A DNA stretch of 64,000 nt, taken from the NCBI GenBank assembly GCA_002390285.1, contig DGPB01000014.1:1-64000 (forward strand), given 5' to 3'. This stretch comes from Cellvibrionales bacterium UBA4451 (GTDB lineage Bacteria; Pseudomonadota; Gammaproteobacteria; Pseudomonadales; Porticoccaceae). A program made the position numbers and the translations under genes. Shown piece by piece: positions 36,431 to 44,680 of this stretch (the stretch's first letter is position 1; every line of letters begins with the position of its first letter). The notes beneath the pieces were generated by a model. The model was not told the DNA's origin. It saw only the letters and a list, made by a program, of their open reading frames with translations, and searched no databases.

Positions 36431-37234
36431 ATGGAACCCATGGTCAATATCGCCCTCCGCGCCGCACGAAAGGCAGGAGATATGATTGCTCGCGCCTCAG
36501 AGCGCTCTGATCTGATTAAGATCGATGAGAAGGGCCGCAATGATTATGTCACCGACATTGATCACGCAGCCGAGAAAGAGGTTATTTACCACCTGCGCAA
36601 GGCCTTCCCCGAACACACCATCATTGGCGAAGAATCCGGTTTACTTGAAGGCGAAGATAATGATTATCAATGGATTATTGATCCTATCGATGGCACCACC
36701 AATTTTATTCACGGCATTCCACATTTTGCTGTTTCTATCGGTTGCACCTACAAAGGCAAGCTGGAGCATGCCGTTGTATTGGATCCTATGCGACGTGAGG
36801 AATTTACCGCCAGTCGTGGTCGAGGAGCCTTCCTCAATGGTAATCGGATTCGTGTCTCCGGCCGCAAGAATTTCGACGGGGCAATTGTCGCCACTGGCAT
36901 CCCGTTCAACAGCCCCTCTATTGACCACATGGAACCCTACCTAGCCTGCCTTACTGAGCTGGCAGAACAATCCTCTGGCATTCGTCGATTGGGCGTAGCC
37001 TCCCTAGATTTGGCCTATTTGGCAGCGGGCCGATTTGATGCTTTCTGGGAAATGAGCCTAAAGCCATGGGACATCGCAGCTGGGGTTTTGCTGGTAAAGG
37101 AAGCCGGCGGTTTAGTGAGTGATTTTCAAGGTAACGACAACTATATGGAGAGCGGCAACATTGTGTGCGCTACACCCAAACTCTTCAAACCCACGCTGCA
37201 AGTAGTGCAAAAACATCTGGGTTATTTAAAATAG
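36431..37234 (+). CDS. suhB: Inositol-1-monophosphatase family protein SuhB
   Basis: About 267 residues from the preferred ATG (E. coli 267). Mg2+-dependent phosphatase that also joins rRNA antitermination complexes. Metal ligands lie in IIGEESG, WIIDPIDGTTNFIHG and KPWDIAAG. The N-terminus MEPMVNIALRAARKAGDMI matches the family; an ATG 18 bases upstream is in frame but not conserved. A TACAAT -10-like sequence is about 35 bases before the start. Confidence 0.95.
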   Translation: MEPMVNIALRAARKAGDMIARASERSDLIKIDEKGRNDYVTDIDHAAEKEVIYHLRKAFPEHTIIGEESGLLEGEDNDYQWIIDPIDGTTNFIHGIPHFAVSIGCTYKGKLEHAVVLDPMRREEFTASRGRGAFLNGNRIRVSGRKNFDGAIVATGIPFNSPSIDHMEPYLACLTELAEQSSGIRRLGVASLDLAYLAAGRFDAFWEMSLKPWDIAAGVLLVKEAGGLVSDFQGNDNYMESGNIVCATPKLFKPTLQVVQKHLGYLK

Positions 37235-37273
37235 ATCAAATATCACGACTAGCTCGATTATCAGAGGATAGCG

Positions 37274-38179
37274 CTAGCTATCCTCAAACAAAATCTGGCC
37301 GTCCAGACCCTGCTTCTGCAAAATATCACGCAATCGATGTAAGGCCTCAACCTGAATCTGACGCACACGCTCTCGAGTAAGACCAATTTCTCGGCCTACC
37401 TCCTCAAGCGTTGAGGTGTCATTCCCTCTAAGCCCAAAACGACGAGCAATCACTTCTCGCTGCTTGTCAGATAGCTCAGTCAAACAAGCTTCTATAGAGC
37501 TAATAAGGTCTTCATCCTCCACTAACTCTTCCGGATCACTCGGGTGACTATCAGCGATAGTATCTACGAACGTTCGATACCCCTCCTTATCCAAGGGGAC
37601 ATCCATAGAACTGACTAGCTCGTTGAGTCGAAACATCCGTGATACATCCGCGACCGTCTTATCCATTGATTGGGCGATTTCTTCTGCTGAAGGATTATGC
37701 TCAAGCTCTTGAGCCAACCGACGTGAAGCCTTTAAATAGATATTCAACTCTTTGACCACATGAATGGGCAAACGAATAGTACGAGTTTGATTCATTAGTG
37801 CCCGCTCAGCGGATTGTCGAATCCACCAAGTGGCATAGGTTGAGAAACGGAAACCAAGCTCTGGATCAAACTTTTCAACAGCCCGCATTAAACCCAGATT
37901 ACCCTCTTCAATCAGATCCAAGAGTGACAACCCGCGATTGACATAACGGCGAGCTATTTTCACCACTAGTCGAAGGTTACTTTCAATCATTCTCTTGCGG
38001 GCTGACTCATCACCTTTATGAATCAAGCGAGAAAAGTAAACTTCTTCCTCGGCAGTAAGCAGGGGAGCATATCCAATTTCTTTCAAATAAAGACTGGTCG
38101 CATCGAGCACTTTTTCCCGCTTGCTCTCCGCAAGCTGCTCTTCTGAAGCCTCAATCTTAAAATAGATATCTTTTGTCAC
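37274..38179 (-). CDS. rpoS: Stationary-phase sigma factor RpoS
   Basis: A 301-residue group 2 sigma-70 factor. Region 1.2 (SLYLKEIGYAPLLTAEEEVYF), region 2 (RMIESNLRLVVKIARRYVNRG, DLIEEGNLGLMRAVEKFDPE, FSTYATWWIRQSAERAL in outline), region 3, and region 4 (ELSDKQREVIARRFGLRG, STLEEVGREIGLTRERVRQI) are intact. It is about 30 residues shorter than E. coli RpoS at the N-terminus. It follows nlpD, the usual context; 279 AT-rich bases separate them. Confidence 0.95.
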   Translation of the reverse strand: MTKDIYFKIEASEEQLAESKREKVLDATSLYLKEIGYAPLLTAEEEVYFSRLIHKGDESARKRMIESNLRLVVKIARRYVNRGLSLLDLIEEGNLGLMRAVEKFDPELGFRFSTYATWWIRQSAERALMNQTRTIRLPIHVVKELNIYLKASRRLAQELEHNPSAEEIAQSMDKTVADVSRMFRLNELVSSMDVPLDKEGYRTFVDTIADSHPSDPEELVEDEDLISSIEACLTELSDKQREVIARRFGLRGNDTSTLEEVGREIGLTRERVRQIQVEALHRLRDILQKQGLDGQILFEDS

Positions 38180-38458
38180 AGTGAATATTTCACTCCACGT
38201 TGTATGTCACCTTTACCGGCCGGCCTCATTTCGAAGAGTCAACACGGTCAAGGCTCAATCGCTTTAATTGGCTAAAGCATGCAAAAAAAAACAATACTTA
38301 TAGCTCACCTTCTGCCAACTACCATATAGAACTTACCACCAAATGGTAATATATAAAACAATTGAAAATAATTTATTTATTATGCAGGTCAAATACTTAT
38401 ATTATATATATCCACAAAAATTGAAAGGGATTTGGGCTGAGCATAGCGCAGAAATTAA

Positions 38459-39241
38459 TTAGCGTTTCGGTAAGTATCGCATGGGGTCTGTGGGCTTTCC
38501 GTTCTTGCGAATTTCAAAATAAAGTCGTTTTCGATTTGATGGGTCGCCGCCTACCTCTGAAATTTTTTGCCCACCCTTCAGCACCTGTCCCTCCTTGACG
38601 AATATCTTGCGATTATGCGCGTAAGCACTGAGAAAAACTTCGCTATGTTTTACAATAATAAGCTGTCCATAGCCACGTAGTCCGCTGCCAGAATAAACAA
38701 CGACACCTGGCGCTGCCGCTACCACGGGCGCACCAGTATTGCCCTGTATATCAATTCCCTTAAAAAGGCTTGAACTATTAAAACGCTTTGAAACACTGCC
38801 TGCTGTCGGCCACCGCCAACGCCAGTTAGAGGGTAAAACAGGTGCTTTTGGTGGGGGTGGCGAGGTCACTTTTGGCTGGGCTTTTGTAATAGGTCTTGTC
38901 GTCGACTTTGGCTCTGACCTACTTGCTGAAGCAGGTTTACTCGTCGTCACAGCAGGACGCTTAACAACAGGAGGAAGTCGATTGGTATCAAGCGTTAATC
39001 GTTGATCCTTGTAGATGGTATAAGGCCTAGATATACCGTTAGCCCGAGCCAATTTATGTACGTCTTTTTCATAACGCCAAGCAATCGAAAATAAGGTCTC
39101 ACCAGACGAAACGAGATGGTCATTAATTTTTTCACTGGGCGGCTGGGGACGTTGGTCAACTGGTGCAGGTGGTGGTGTACGACAACCCACCAGCACTATC
39201 AGCCCGACCCATACAATCATGCGGATCCATCGAGGTGACAT
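38459..39241 (-). CDS. nlpD: NlpD-type lipoprotein (LysM plus degenerate LytM)
   Basis: An envelope amidase activator of 260 residues from the chosen start. The leader MSPRWIRMIVWVGLIVLVGC ends in a lipobox with Cys about 20. A LysM domain (HLVSSGETLFSIAWRYEKDV, LARANGISRPYTIYKDQRL) is followed by a Pro/Lys/Thr-rich linker and an M23 domain. The metal ligands are lost: GIDIQG lacks the preceding His and LYFEIR stands where HxH is expected. It should therefore activate an amidase rather than cut peptidoglycan, as E. coli NlpD does. A longer frame to 39340 would overlap the DUF368 gene and lacks a leader. Confidence 0.9.
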   Translation of the reverse strand: MSPRWIRMIVWVGLIVLVGCRTPPPAPVDQRPQPPSEKINDHLVSSGETLFSIAWRYEKDVHKLARANGISRPYTIYKDQRLTLDTNRLPPVVKRPAVTTSKPASASRSEPKSTTRPITKAQPKVTSPPPPKAPVLPSNWRWRWPTAGSVSKRFNSSSLFKGIDIQGNTGAPVVAAAPGVVVYSGSGLRGYGQLIIVKHSEVFLSAYAHNRKIFVKEGQVLKGGQKISEVGGDPSNRKRLYFEIRKNGKPTDPMRYLPKR

Positions 39242-39299
39242 CTTTCGGCATAGCTGACAAAGCAAACTGCATGTTCCTATAGAGTTATCATCTCCACTA

Positions 39300-40235
39300 T
39301 TAGAGCGTTTTTCGTTGTCCACCAAGATATTCCAGCGCAAGCACCAAAATCAAGCCAAACAACATACAGCCCAGAGCCACAATAGTATTAGGGTCGATGC
39401 CCGTCACTTCACCATAGGTTGCAGGCATCAGTAAATGATGGGATAACACGATTTCTCTACCCTTATGGTCAACCATCACTTCCAGTGATTCTTTCCAGGG
39501 CCAAACAATCAATAGTGAACCCAGAAGAAAGCCTGTCAGAACCGCCATCGTGACAGAATAATAATGATGTAAAAGCCAGAACAATACTCGAGAAAATGCC
39601 ATCAACCCGCAACTACAACCCAGAATAAATACCAGCAGAATTTGCCATTGAAATTCACTGATGGCACTAATCATCACTGGGTACATACCCAACAACAACA
39701 AGATAAAACTACCAGAAACCCCCGGGAGAATCATGGCGCAAATGGCCACAGCGCCAGCAAAAAATATGGCGACCAAATCATCGGAGCCTTGCATTCGTGG
39801 TGCAAAAGATATTCCCAACGCAATGACAGTACCAATCCACAAACCCAGCCACTCTTGCCAACGAAGGTGAGGCAACTGGCGAAAAACATAAATAATTGAA
39901 GCGACGATAAGACCAAAGAAAAATGACCAAACCAGAATCGGGTAATGCGCCAGTGAATAACTCACCACTCGGGCAAGTGAAACAATACTGAGAAGAATTC
40001 CACTAAACAAAACGATCAGAAAATTACCATTGATCGCACGCCAGAAAGCACCAAAACCTTCGTTTTTTAGTACCTTTAACGAATGAATATTGATGGAACG
40101 GATCGAATCTAAAAGCTCTTCGTAAATACCACTGATAAATGCGATGGTACCGCCGGAAACACCGGGGACAACATCAGCCGCGCCCATGGCCACGCCCTTA
40201 AGGAAAAGCAAAAACTGCAGTTTTATTCTGTCCAT
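39300..40235 (-). CDS. DUF368 polyprenyl-phosphate transporter (PopT-like)
   Basis: A polytopic membrane protein of about 311 residues. MDRIKLQFLLFLKGVAMGAADVVPGVSGGTIAFISGIYEELL (in outline) and the second copy CAMILPGVSGSFILLLLGMY show the duplicated PGVSGG re-entrant motifs of DUF368. Members were recently identified as carriers recycling undecaprenyl phosphate across the inner membrane. The ATG at 40235 is preferred over an upstream in-frame start inside pcm. It sits between pcm and nlpD, an unusual place, but fits the envelope theme. Confidence 0.9.
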   Translation of the reverse strand: MDRIKLQFLLFLKGVAMGAADVVPGVSGGTIAFISGIYEELLDSIRSINIHSLKVLKNEGFGAFWRAINGNFLIVLFSGILLSIVSLARVVSYSLAHYPILVWSFFFGLIVASIIYVFRQLPHLRWQEWLGLWIGTVIALGISFAPRMQGSDDLVAIFFAGAVAICAMILPGVSGSFILLLLGMYPVMISAISEFQWQILLVFILGCSCGLMAFSRVLFWLLHHYYSVTMAVLTGFLLGSLLIVWPWKESLEVMVDHKGREIVLSHHLLMPATYGEVTGIDPNTIVALGCMLFGLILVLALEYLGGQRKTL

Positions 40236-40254
40236 GGAAGCATCTAATAGAGGG

Positions 40255-40896
40255 TTAGCGAGTGACGCCGCTAAGTAGTGGAACAAAGCGAACTTGTTCC
40301 GCTACTCGCTCTGTAAAATTCGAACTGTCGCCTTGTCGAGTAATGACTCGCAACTCCTGGACATCGCCAGGTCCCACAGGAATAACAAGAATGCCATCAG
40401 GAGCCAACTGCTGAAGAAGCTCTTCAGGCACTTCATGGGGTGCAGCTGCACTGAGTATGGCGTCGTAGGGTGCATTGTCAGGAAAACCATACCCCCCATC
40501 ACTATGAGATAGCCGGACATTCCGCAAACCAAGCTTACGCAGCCGCTCCCGAGCTTTATCAATCAATGGCTTAATGCGTTCAACGCTGTACACCTGCCCA
40601 ACAAGTTGCGCCAAAATGGTCGTTTGGTAACCAGAGCCAGTACCAATTTCCAGTACTTTTTGACGGGGTCCAAGGGAAAGCAGAATTTCTGTCATCAGCG
40701 CCACGACATAGGGCTGAGAAAGCGTTTGGCCATAGCCGATGGGTAGTGCGGTATCTTCGTAAGCACGGTGCGAGAGCGCTTCATCGAGAAACAGGTGACG
40801 TGGTGTTACCCGCATCACATCCATTACCCGCTGATTGCTAATACCCTGCTCTTTGAGTCGATCGATCATACGTTCCCGGGTCCTCTGGGACGTCAT
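40255..40896 (-). CDS. pcm: Protein-L-isoaspartate O-methyltransferase
   Basis: A 213-residue SAM-dependent repair enzyme for age-damaged Asp/Asn residues (E. coli 208). It has LPIGYGQTLSQPYVVALMTE in outline, the SAM site VLEIGTGSGYQT and the C-terminal RFVPLLSGV. The start MTSQRTRERMIDRL matches Pseudomonas Pcm almost exactly; a GTG 30 bases upstream is in frame but unlikely. The gene surE, usually just upstream, is missing. Confidence 0.95.
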   Translation of the reverse strand: MTSQRTRERMIDRLKEQGISNQRVMDVMRVTPRHLFLDEALSHRAYEDTALPIGYGQTLSQPYVVALMTEILLSLGPRQKVLEIGTGSGYQTTILAQLVGQVYSVERIKPLIDKARERLRKLGLRNVRLSHSDGGYGFPDNAPYDAILSAAAPHEVPEELLQQLAPDGILVIPVGPGDVQELRVITRQGDSSNFTERVAEQVRFVPLLSGVTR

Positions 40897-40972
40897 GCCA
40901 ATGCCACCCAATTCAATCGAATTCACCCTATAAACCCCTGCTATTTTTTAAAGCCGAACTATACCACAGCAC

Positions 40973-41992
40973 TTAGGCTGCAACACCGGCCTGCGGCGTC
41001 TGTAATTGTGTCAGTTCTCTCAATACCGAGGTGGCATAACCACCAGAGGGCAACGCAAACGATAATTCGAGATCAAGCTTGTTCGTACTCTCTTCTGTGG
41101 ATGAAAACCACTGCCAACTCAACCCCTCAGGTTTTAATACCAGAGATCGTCTCTCCTGCTGTAGCCCACTGAATTCAAGCGCATTAGTCCAATCACGCCA
41201 ATCCGATAGCACTGCCGCTTCAATCTCTCGTACTGCCTCCGACTCGGCACTCCGCCCTCGGCCCCACAGTGGGCCAGTAGCTGTTTCTTCACCGTCCAGA
41301 GAATAGGCCCAAGAACCCTGCTTTATGCGCTCCGCAAGCACCAAATTGAACAGATAAGAGCGAGCAGCCGACAGATAGATCCCCCCTCGAGGAGAAACAC
41401 GCTTGCGCCGCCCCTTCTGACGACCACCACCATATTGTTCTGCCAGCAAACGGTCTGCCTCTGGTAAATTTCCACCCTCAATACCAAAGCGCTGTTCACC
41501 AAAATAGTTGGGCACACCTTGTTCTGCAACTAGCTGTAAACGAGACTCCAACTCCTCTCGATCACCCTTCACCTGACGGAGGCGTATCACAAAATGGTTA
41601 GCGCTATGCACGCCACGCCTCAATTTTTTGTTATGACGCCCAACTGATAGCACCTTATAACTAGGCGCCTCAGGCAATGTAGGCTCCACCCCAGCCTCTT
41701 TAGGTAAATGAACACTGAACCACTGCCGCGTCACAGCTCTACGATCCTTCATTCCGCAATAACCAATCGCCACCTCATCAACCCCATAAAATTGGGCCAA
41801 TAATTGAGCGAGCCAACGCGTATTCTCACCCCGCTTCTCAATATGCAGGCAGAGGTGCTCCCCCTCGCCGGAAAACGGAAAATCTAATACTTCATCTACC
41901 CGAAAATCCTCCGGCTCAACGCGGAATTGCGCGATCGCCTTGGGACTACCGTAGGCAAAAGGAAAATCTAACGAAAATTGCTTACTAATAAT
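40973..41992 (-). CDS. truD: tRNA pseudouridine(13) synthase TruD, no standard start codon
   Basis: Makes pseudouridine at tRNA-Glu position 13. The catalytic Asp lies in GYCGMKDRRAVTRQWF; NYFGEQRFG, LSAARSYLFNLVLAERI and GPLWGRG are further TruD motifs. A conventional start exists only at TTG 41800, but the same frame continues upstream with the conserved N-terminus FRVEPEDFRVDEVLDFPFSG and EKRGENTRWLAQLL, so that start would delete required sequence. Between the TAA at 42008-42010 and this region there is no ATG, GTG or TTG. The best candidates are two ATT codons (41992, 41989) after AGGA. From 41992 the length is 339 residues (E. coli 349). Confidence 0.85.
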   Translation of the reverse strand: MISKQFSLDFPFAYGSPKAIAQFRVEPEDFRVDEVLDFPFSGEGEHLCLHIEKRGENTRWLAQLLAQFYGVDEVAIGYCGMKDRRAVTRQWFSVHLPKEAGVEPTLPEAPSYKVLSVGRHNKKLRRGVHSANHFVIRLRQVKGDREELESRLQLVAEQGVPNYFGEQRFGIEGGNLPEADRLLAEQYGGGRQKGRRKRVSPRGGIYLSAARSYLFNLVLAERIKQGSWAYSLDGEETATGPLWGRGRSAESEAVREIEAAVLSDWRDWTNALEFSGLQQERRSLVLKPEGLSWQWFSSTEESTNKLDLELSFALPSGGYATSVLRELTQLQTPQAGVAA

Positions 41993-42030
41993 AGCTATCC
42001 TAGGATGTTAGCCAAAGACTATCATTGGCC

Positions 42031-42066
42031 AAAAATAATACCGACTATGGCCAAAAACAAAGTCGG
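42031..42066 (-). terminator. Hairpin with U-tract just upstream of truD
   Basis: On the minus strand CCGACT and AGTCGG form a six-base stem with a 14-base loop, followed by TATTATTTTT. It would end minus-strand transcription arriving from dmeF. It lies only about 40 bases before the presumed truD start, leaving little room for a truD promoter. Confidence 0.5.
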
Positions 42067-42161
42067 CTATGCCAGGGCAGTTTACGAACATCCATACAAG
42101 AGTCAAACCCCCACTTGCTTCAATAAAAAATTCAACCGGTCAGTGAAAAAGCCCTACCATT

Positions 42162-42862
42162 ATGAACGTACATTATTTACAGCATGTCCCCTTTGAATGT
42201 TTGGGAAGCATCGAAGCCTGGCTACACAATCGAGGCCACCGCATCACTGTTACTCGCCTGTATAACAATGAGCAGCTGCCAGCCTTGGATGATATTGACT
42301 GGTTGATTGTGATGGGTGGCCCCATGGGCGTCGAGGATACAACAAACTACCCATGGCTCTCCGCAGAAAAAGACTTTATCAAACAAGCTCTGACTCAGAA
42401 AAAATAGTGTTGGGCATCTGTTTAGGGGCGCAGCTGATGGCCGATGTGCTCGGCGCCAGCGTGACTAAAAACCCCCACAAAGAAATTGGCTGGTTTCCCA
42501 TTCAACTTACTGAACAAGCCAAAGCAACACAGTTAGGCTCTGCCCTACCCACTGAATTTGATGTCTTTCATTGGCATGGAGATACGTTTTCGACGCCTGA
42601 CAATGCTATCTCGCTCGCATCCAGTAGCGCCTGTAAAAATCAGGGGTATATCATCGACGATAGCGTTTTAGGCTTACAATTTCACTTAGAAACGACACCA
42701 CAACCTGCCTTAGAGTTGACCGTTCACTGCAAAGATGACCTGAGCAACAGCCCATATATTCAAAGTGCTGAGGACATGCTTTCGCAACCAAAACGATTTG
42801 AAAACGTTAATAAAATAATGACGACAGTACTGAGCTATTTAGAAAAATCACATATGAGTTAA
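42162..42862 (+). pseudogene. GMP synthase-like class I glutamine amidotransferase, frameshifted
   Basis: The N-terminal part MNVHYLQHVPFECLGSIEAW ... DWLIVMGGPMGVEDT ends at TAG 42405 after a run of six A (42399-42404). The next frame continues with IVLGICLGAQLMADVLGA, holding the nucleophile cysteine, and VLGLQFHLETTP, holding the catalytic His and Glu. Adding one A restores about 233 residues, the usual length for this stand-alone amidotransferase family. The substrate is unknown. It is convergent with dmeF, and both are inserted between ispF and truD. Confidence 0.85.
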
Positions 42863-42885
42863 ATACTATCTTTTCTTGGCACGAT

Positions 42886-43804
42886 TCAAGGCTCAGTTTT
42901 GTACTCATTCACCTCAATAGTGATATGAGAGAGCTTATGAAAACCACTTAATAATCTCTTGTAGTGGTCGGTGGAATTAGGTGTGTGTTACCAATGCAAG
43001 TATTACTGCGTAGTGATTTGCACCAACCCTCCATACATGAATATCAGAAATTCTATTGTCAGCATCTTGCTCAATCATTTCCACAATTGCCTGTTTATAG
43101 TCTTCTTCAATACTTGCATCGAGTAATATTGGGCTTGTCTGCTTCAGCAGACCGTACGACCACCGAGTGATAATGATTGCACCCACCACCCCCATTATTG
43201 GGTCAAGCCAATTCCAGCCCAAAAATTTTCCTAACACTAATGCCACGATGGCAAGCAAGGATGTCAACGCATCTGCTAACACATGTAGATACGCGGCTTT
43301 TAAATTATGATCATGGTGATGTTGGTGGTCGTCATGATGAGCATGACTATGGTCATCTTTTAAAAGAAAGGCACTCACAACATTAACGAGCAAGCCAATA
43401 CAGGCAACAACAATAGCCTCGTTAAAATGAATGGCGTGCGGGTCTACTATTCTCTGCAATGACTCCACCAACATAACCAGAGCTACGACAGCTAAAGCTA
43501 TCGCGCTAGCAAAACCACCAAGTACATTAACTTTTCCTGTACCAAATGAATAGGCAGGATTATTTTCGTGCTTACGTGCATAACGGTACGCAAAGATTGC
43601 AATTAAAAATGCTGCCACATGCGTACCCATATGCCAGCCATCTGCCAGAAGGGCCATTGAGCCATAGGCACTACCAGCAACAATTTCAACACTCATCGTT
43701 ATGGCGGTGAGCACTAGAACATATTGTGTCCGCTGCTCTCCTTTCTCATTTTTTACCGAAAACTCATGGCTGTGTTGCCAGTTTTCCAACGGGTGTGGGT
43801 GCAT
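42886..43804 (-). pseudogene. dmeF: DmeF-type cation diffusion facilitator with a C-terminal frameshift
   Basis: Co2+/Ni2+ efflux transporter of the CDF family. It has six membrane helices, the metal-site motifs MALLADGWHMGTHV and LHVLADALTSLLAI, and a His-rich loop between helices IV and V (DDHSHAHHDDHQHHHDHN). The main frame stops at TAA 42977-42979 after LALVTHT. The missing C-terminus is encoded in another frame immediately after (TPNSTDHYKRLLSGF ... HKLSHITIEVN) to a TGA at 42886. The shift lies in a (GT)4 run at 42981-42988; one more dinucleotide would give about 306 continuous residues. The truncated form keeps all helices, so partial function is possible. Confidence 0.87.
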
Positions 43805-44190
43805 CTTTATTTCCTATTTCATCGCCATATTTAGCAAATTAATTTGTATCACAAAACATTCCTAGGAATAAGTTTGCACATAAAAGGGGTGTACCTAAAA
43901 GCAATCCACCTACACCAATATACGTTAACGTCTCCGTTACAAAATGATGGTGGATGGCACTTCTTCCAACTGTAAGGAGCAAGAACAAACATAGTGAACC
44001 ACGAAGCGTATATAACCCGCCAAGCCCAACCAGAACAGATGATAATGTTTTTAACTTGCGCTTAAGAAATTATTAAGATCATGAAGATTTCTTCTAATAC
44101 ATTAATTGGATAAAGAAATGCTGAAAATTCATTTAATCTATCATCGGGCGCAGTTTTTCACTATCGGGTAAGATTTTTTAAAAAAGCGAA
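43805..44190. other. 386-base gap between dmeF and ispF with a hydrophobic open frame
   Basis: No gene is certain here. On the minus strand 43839-44069 is open for 76 codons and very hydrophobic (LSSVLVGLGGLYTLRG, LCLFLLLTVGRSAIHHHF, LTYIGVGGLLLGTPLL), but it has no ATG or GTG near its beginning. It could be a small membrane protein that lost its start, a remnant, or chance. A TCCTAGGA at 43860-43867 recurs at 41998-42005. Confidence 0.3.
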
Positions 44191-44658
44191 TCAACTCAAT
44201 AATACCACCACCTGACAACCAACTCCTTCACCACGCCCTTCAAAACCCAACTTTTCTGTGGTGGTCGCCTTGACGTTAACTTGGCCAATATCACAACCTA
44301 AATCTGCTGCCAAGTTCGTTCTTATTTGTTCAATATAAGGCGACATTTTGGGTGCCTGTGCCACGATGGTCATATCGGTATTGGCTAGGCTATAACCTTT
44401 ATTATTAATGAGCGAGACCACTTCACGTAATAACTCACGACTGTCTGCGCCACTGTAGCGTGGGTCCGTGTCAGGAAAGTGCTGACCAATATCGCCGAGG
44501 GCGGCGGCACCCAGTAATGCATCACAAAGGGCATGGATCAGAACATCGCCATCTGAGTGGGCCACAAGTCCTTTCTCATAAGGAATAGTCACACCCCCAA
44601 TAATAATATGATCACCTTCGCCGAAGGCGTGAACATCGTAGCCCTGACCTATTCTCAT
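44191..44658 (-). CDS. ispF: 2-C-methyl-D-erythritol 2,4-cyclodiphosphate synthase
   Basis: A 155-residue MEP pathway enzyme (E. coli 159) forming MEcPP. The metal ligands lie in RIGQGYDVHAFGEGDH, with VAHSDGDVLIHALCDALLG and DIGQHFPDTDPRY following; the C-terminal TTEKLGFEGRGEGVGCQVV is intact. It is 22 bases after ispD. truD normally follows but is separated here by 2.2 kb. Confidence 0.97.
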   Translation of the reverse strand: MRIGQGYDVHAFGEGDHIIIGGVTIPYEKGLVAHSDGDVLIHALCDALLGAAALGDIGQHFPDTDPRYSGADSRELLREVVSLINNKGYSLANTDMTIVAQAPKMSPYIEQIRTNLAADLGCDIGQVNVKATTTEKLGFEGRGEGVGCQVVVLLS

Positions 44659-44680
44659 TTCCCTAACCTCAGACCTATTC

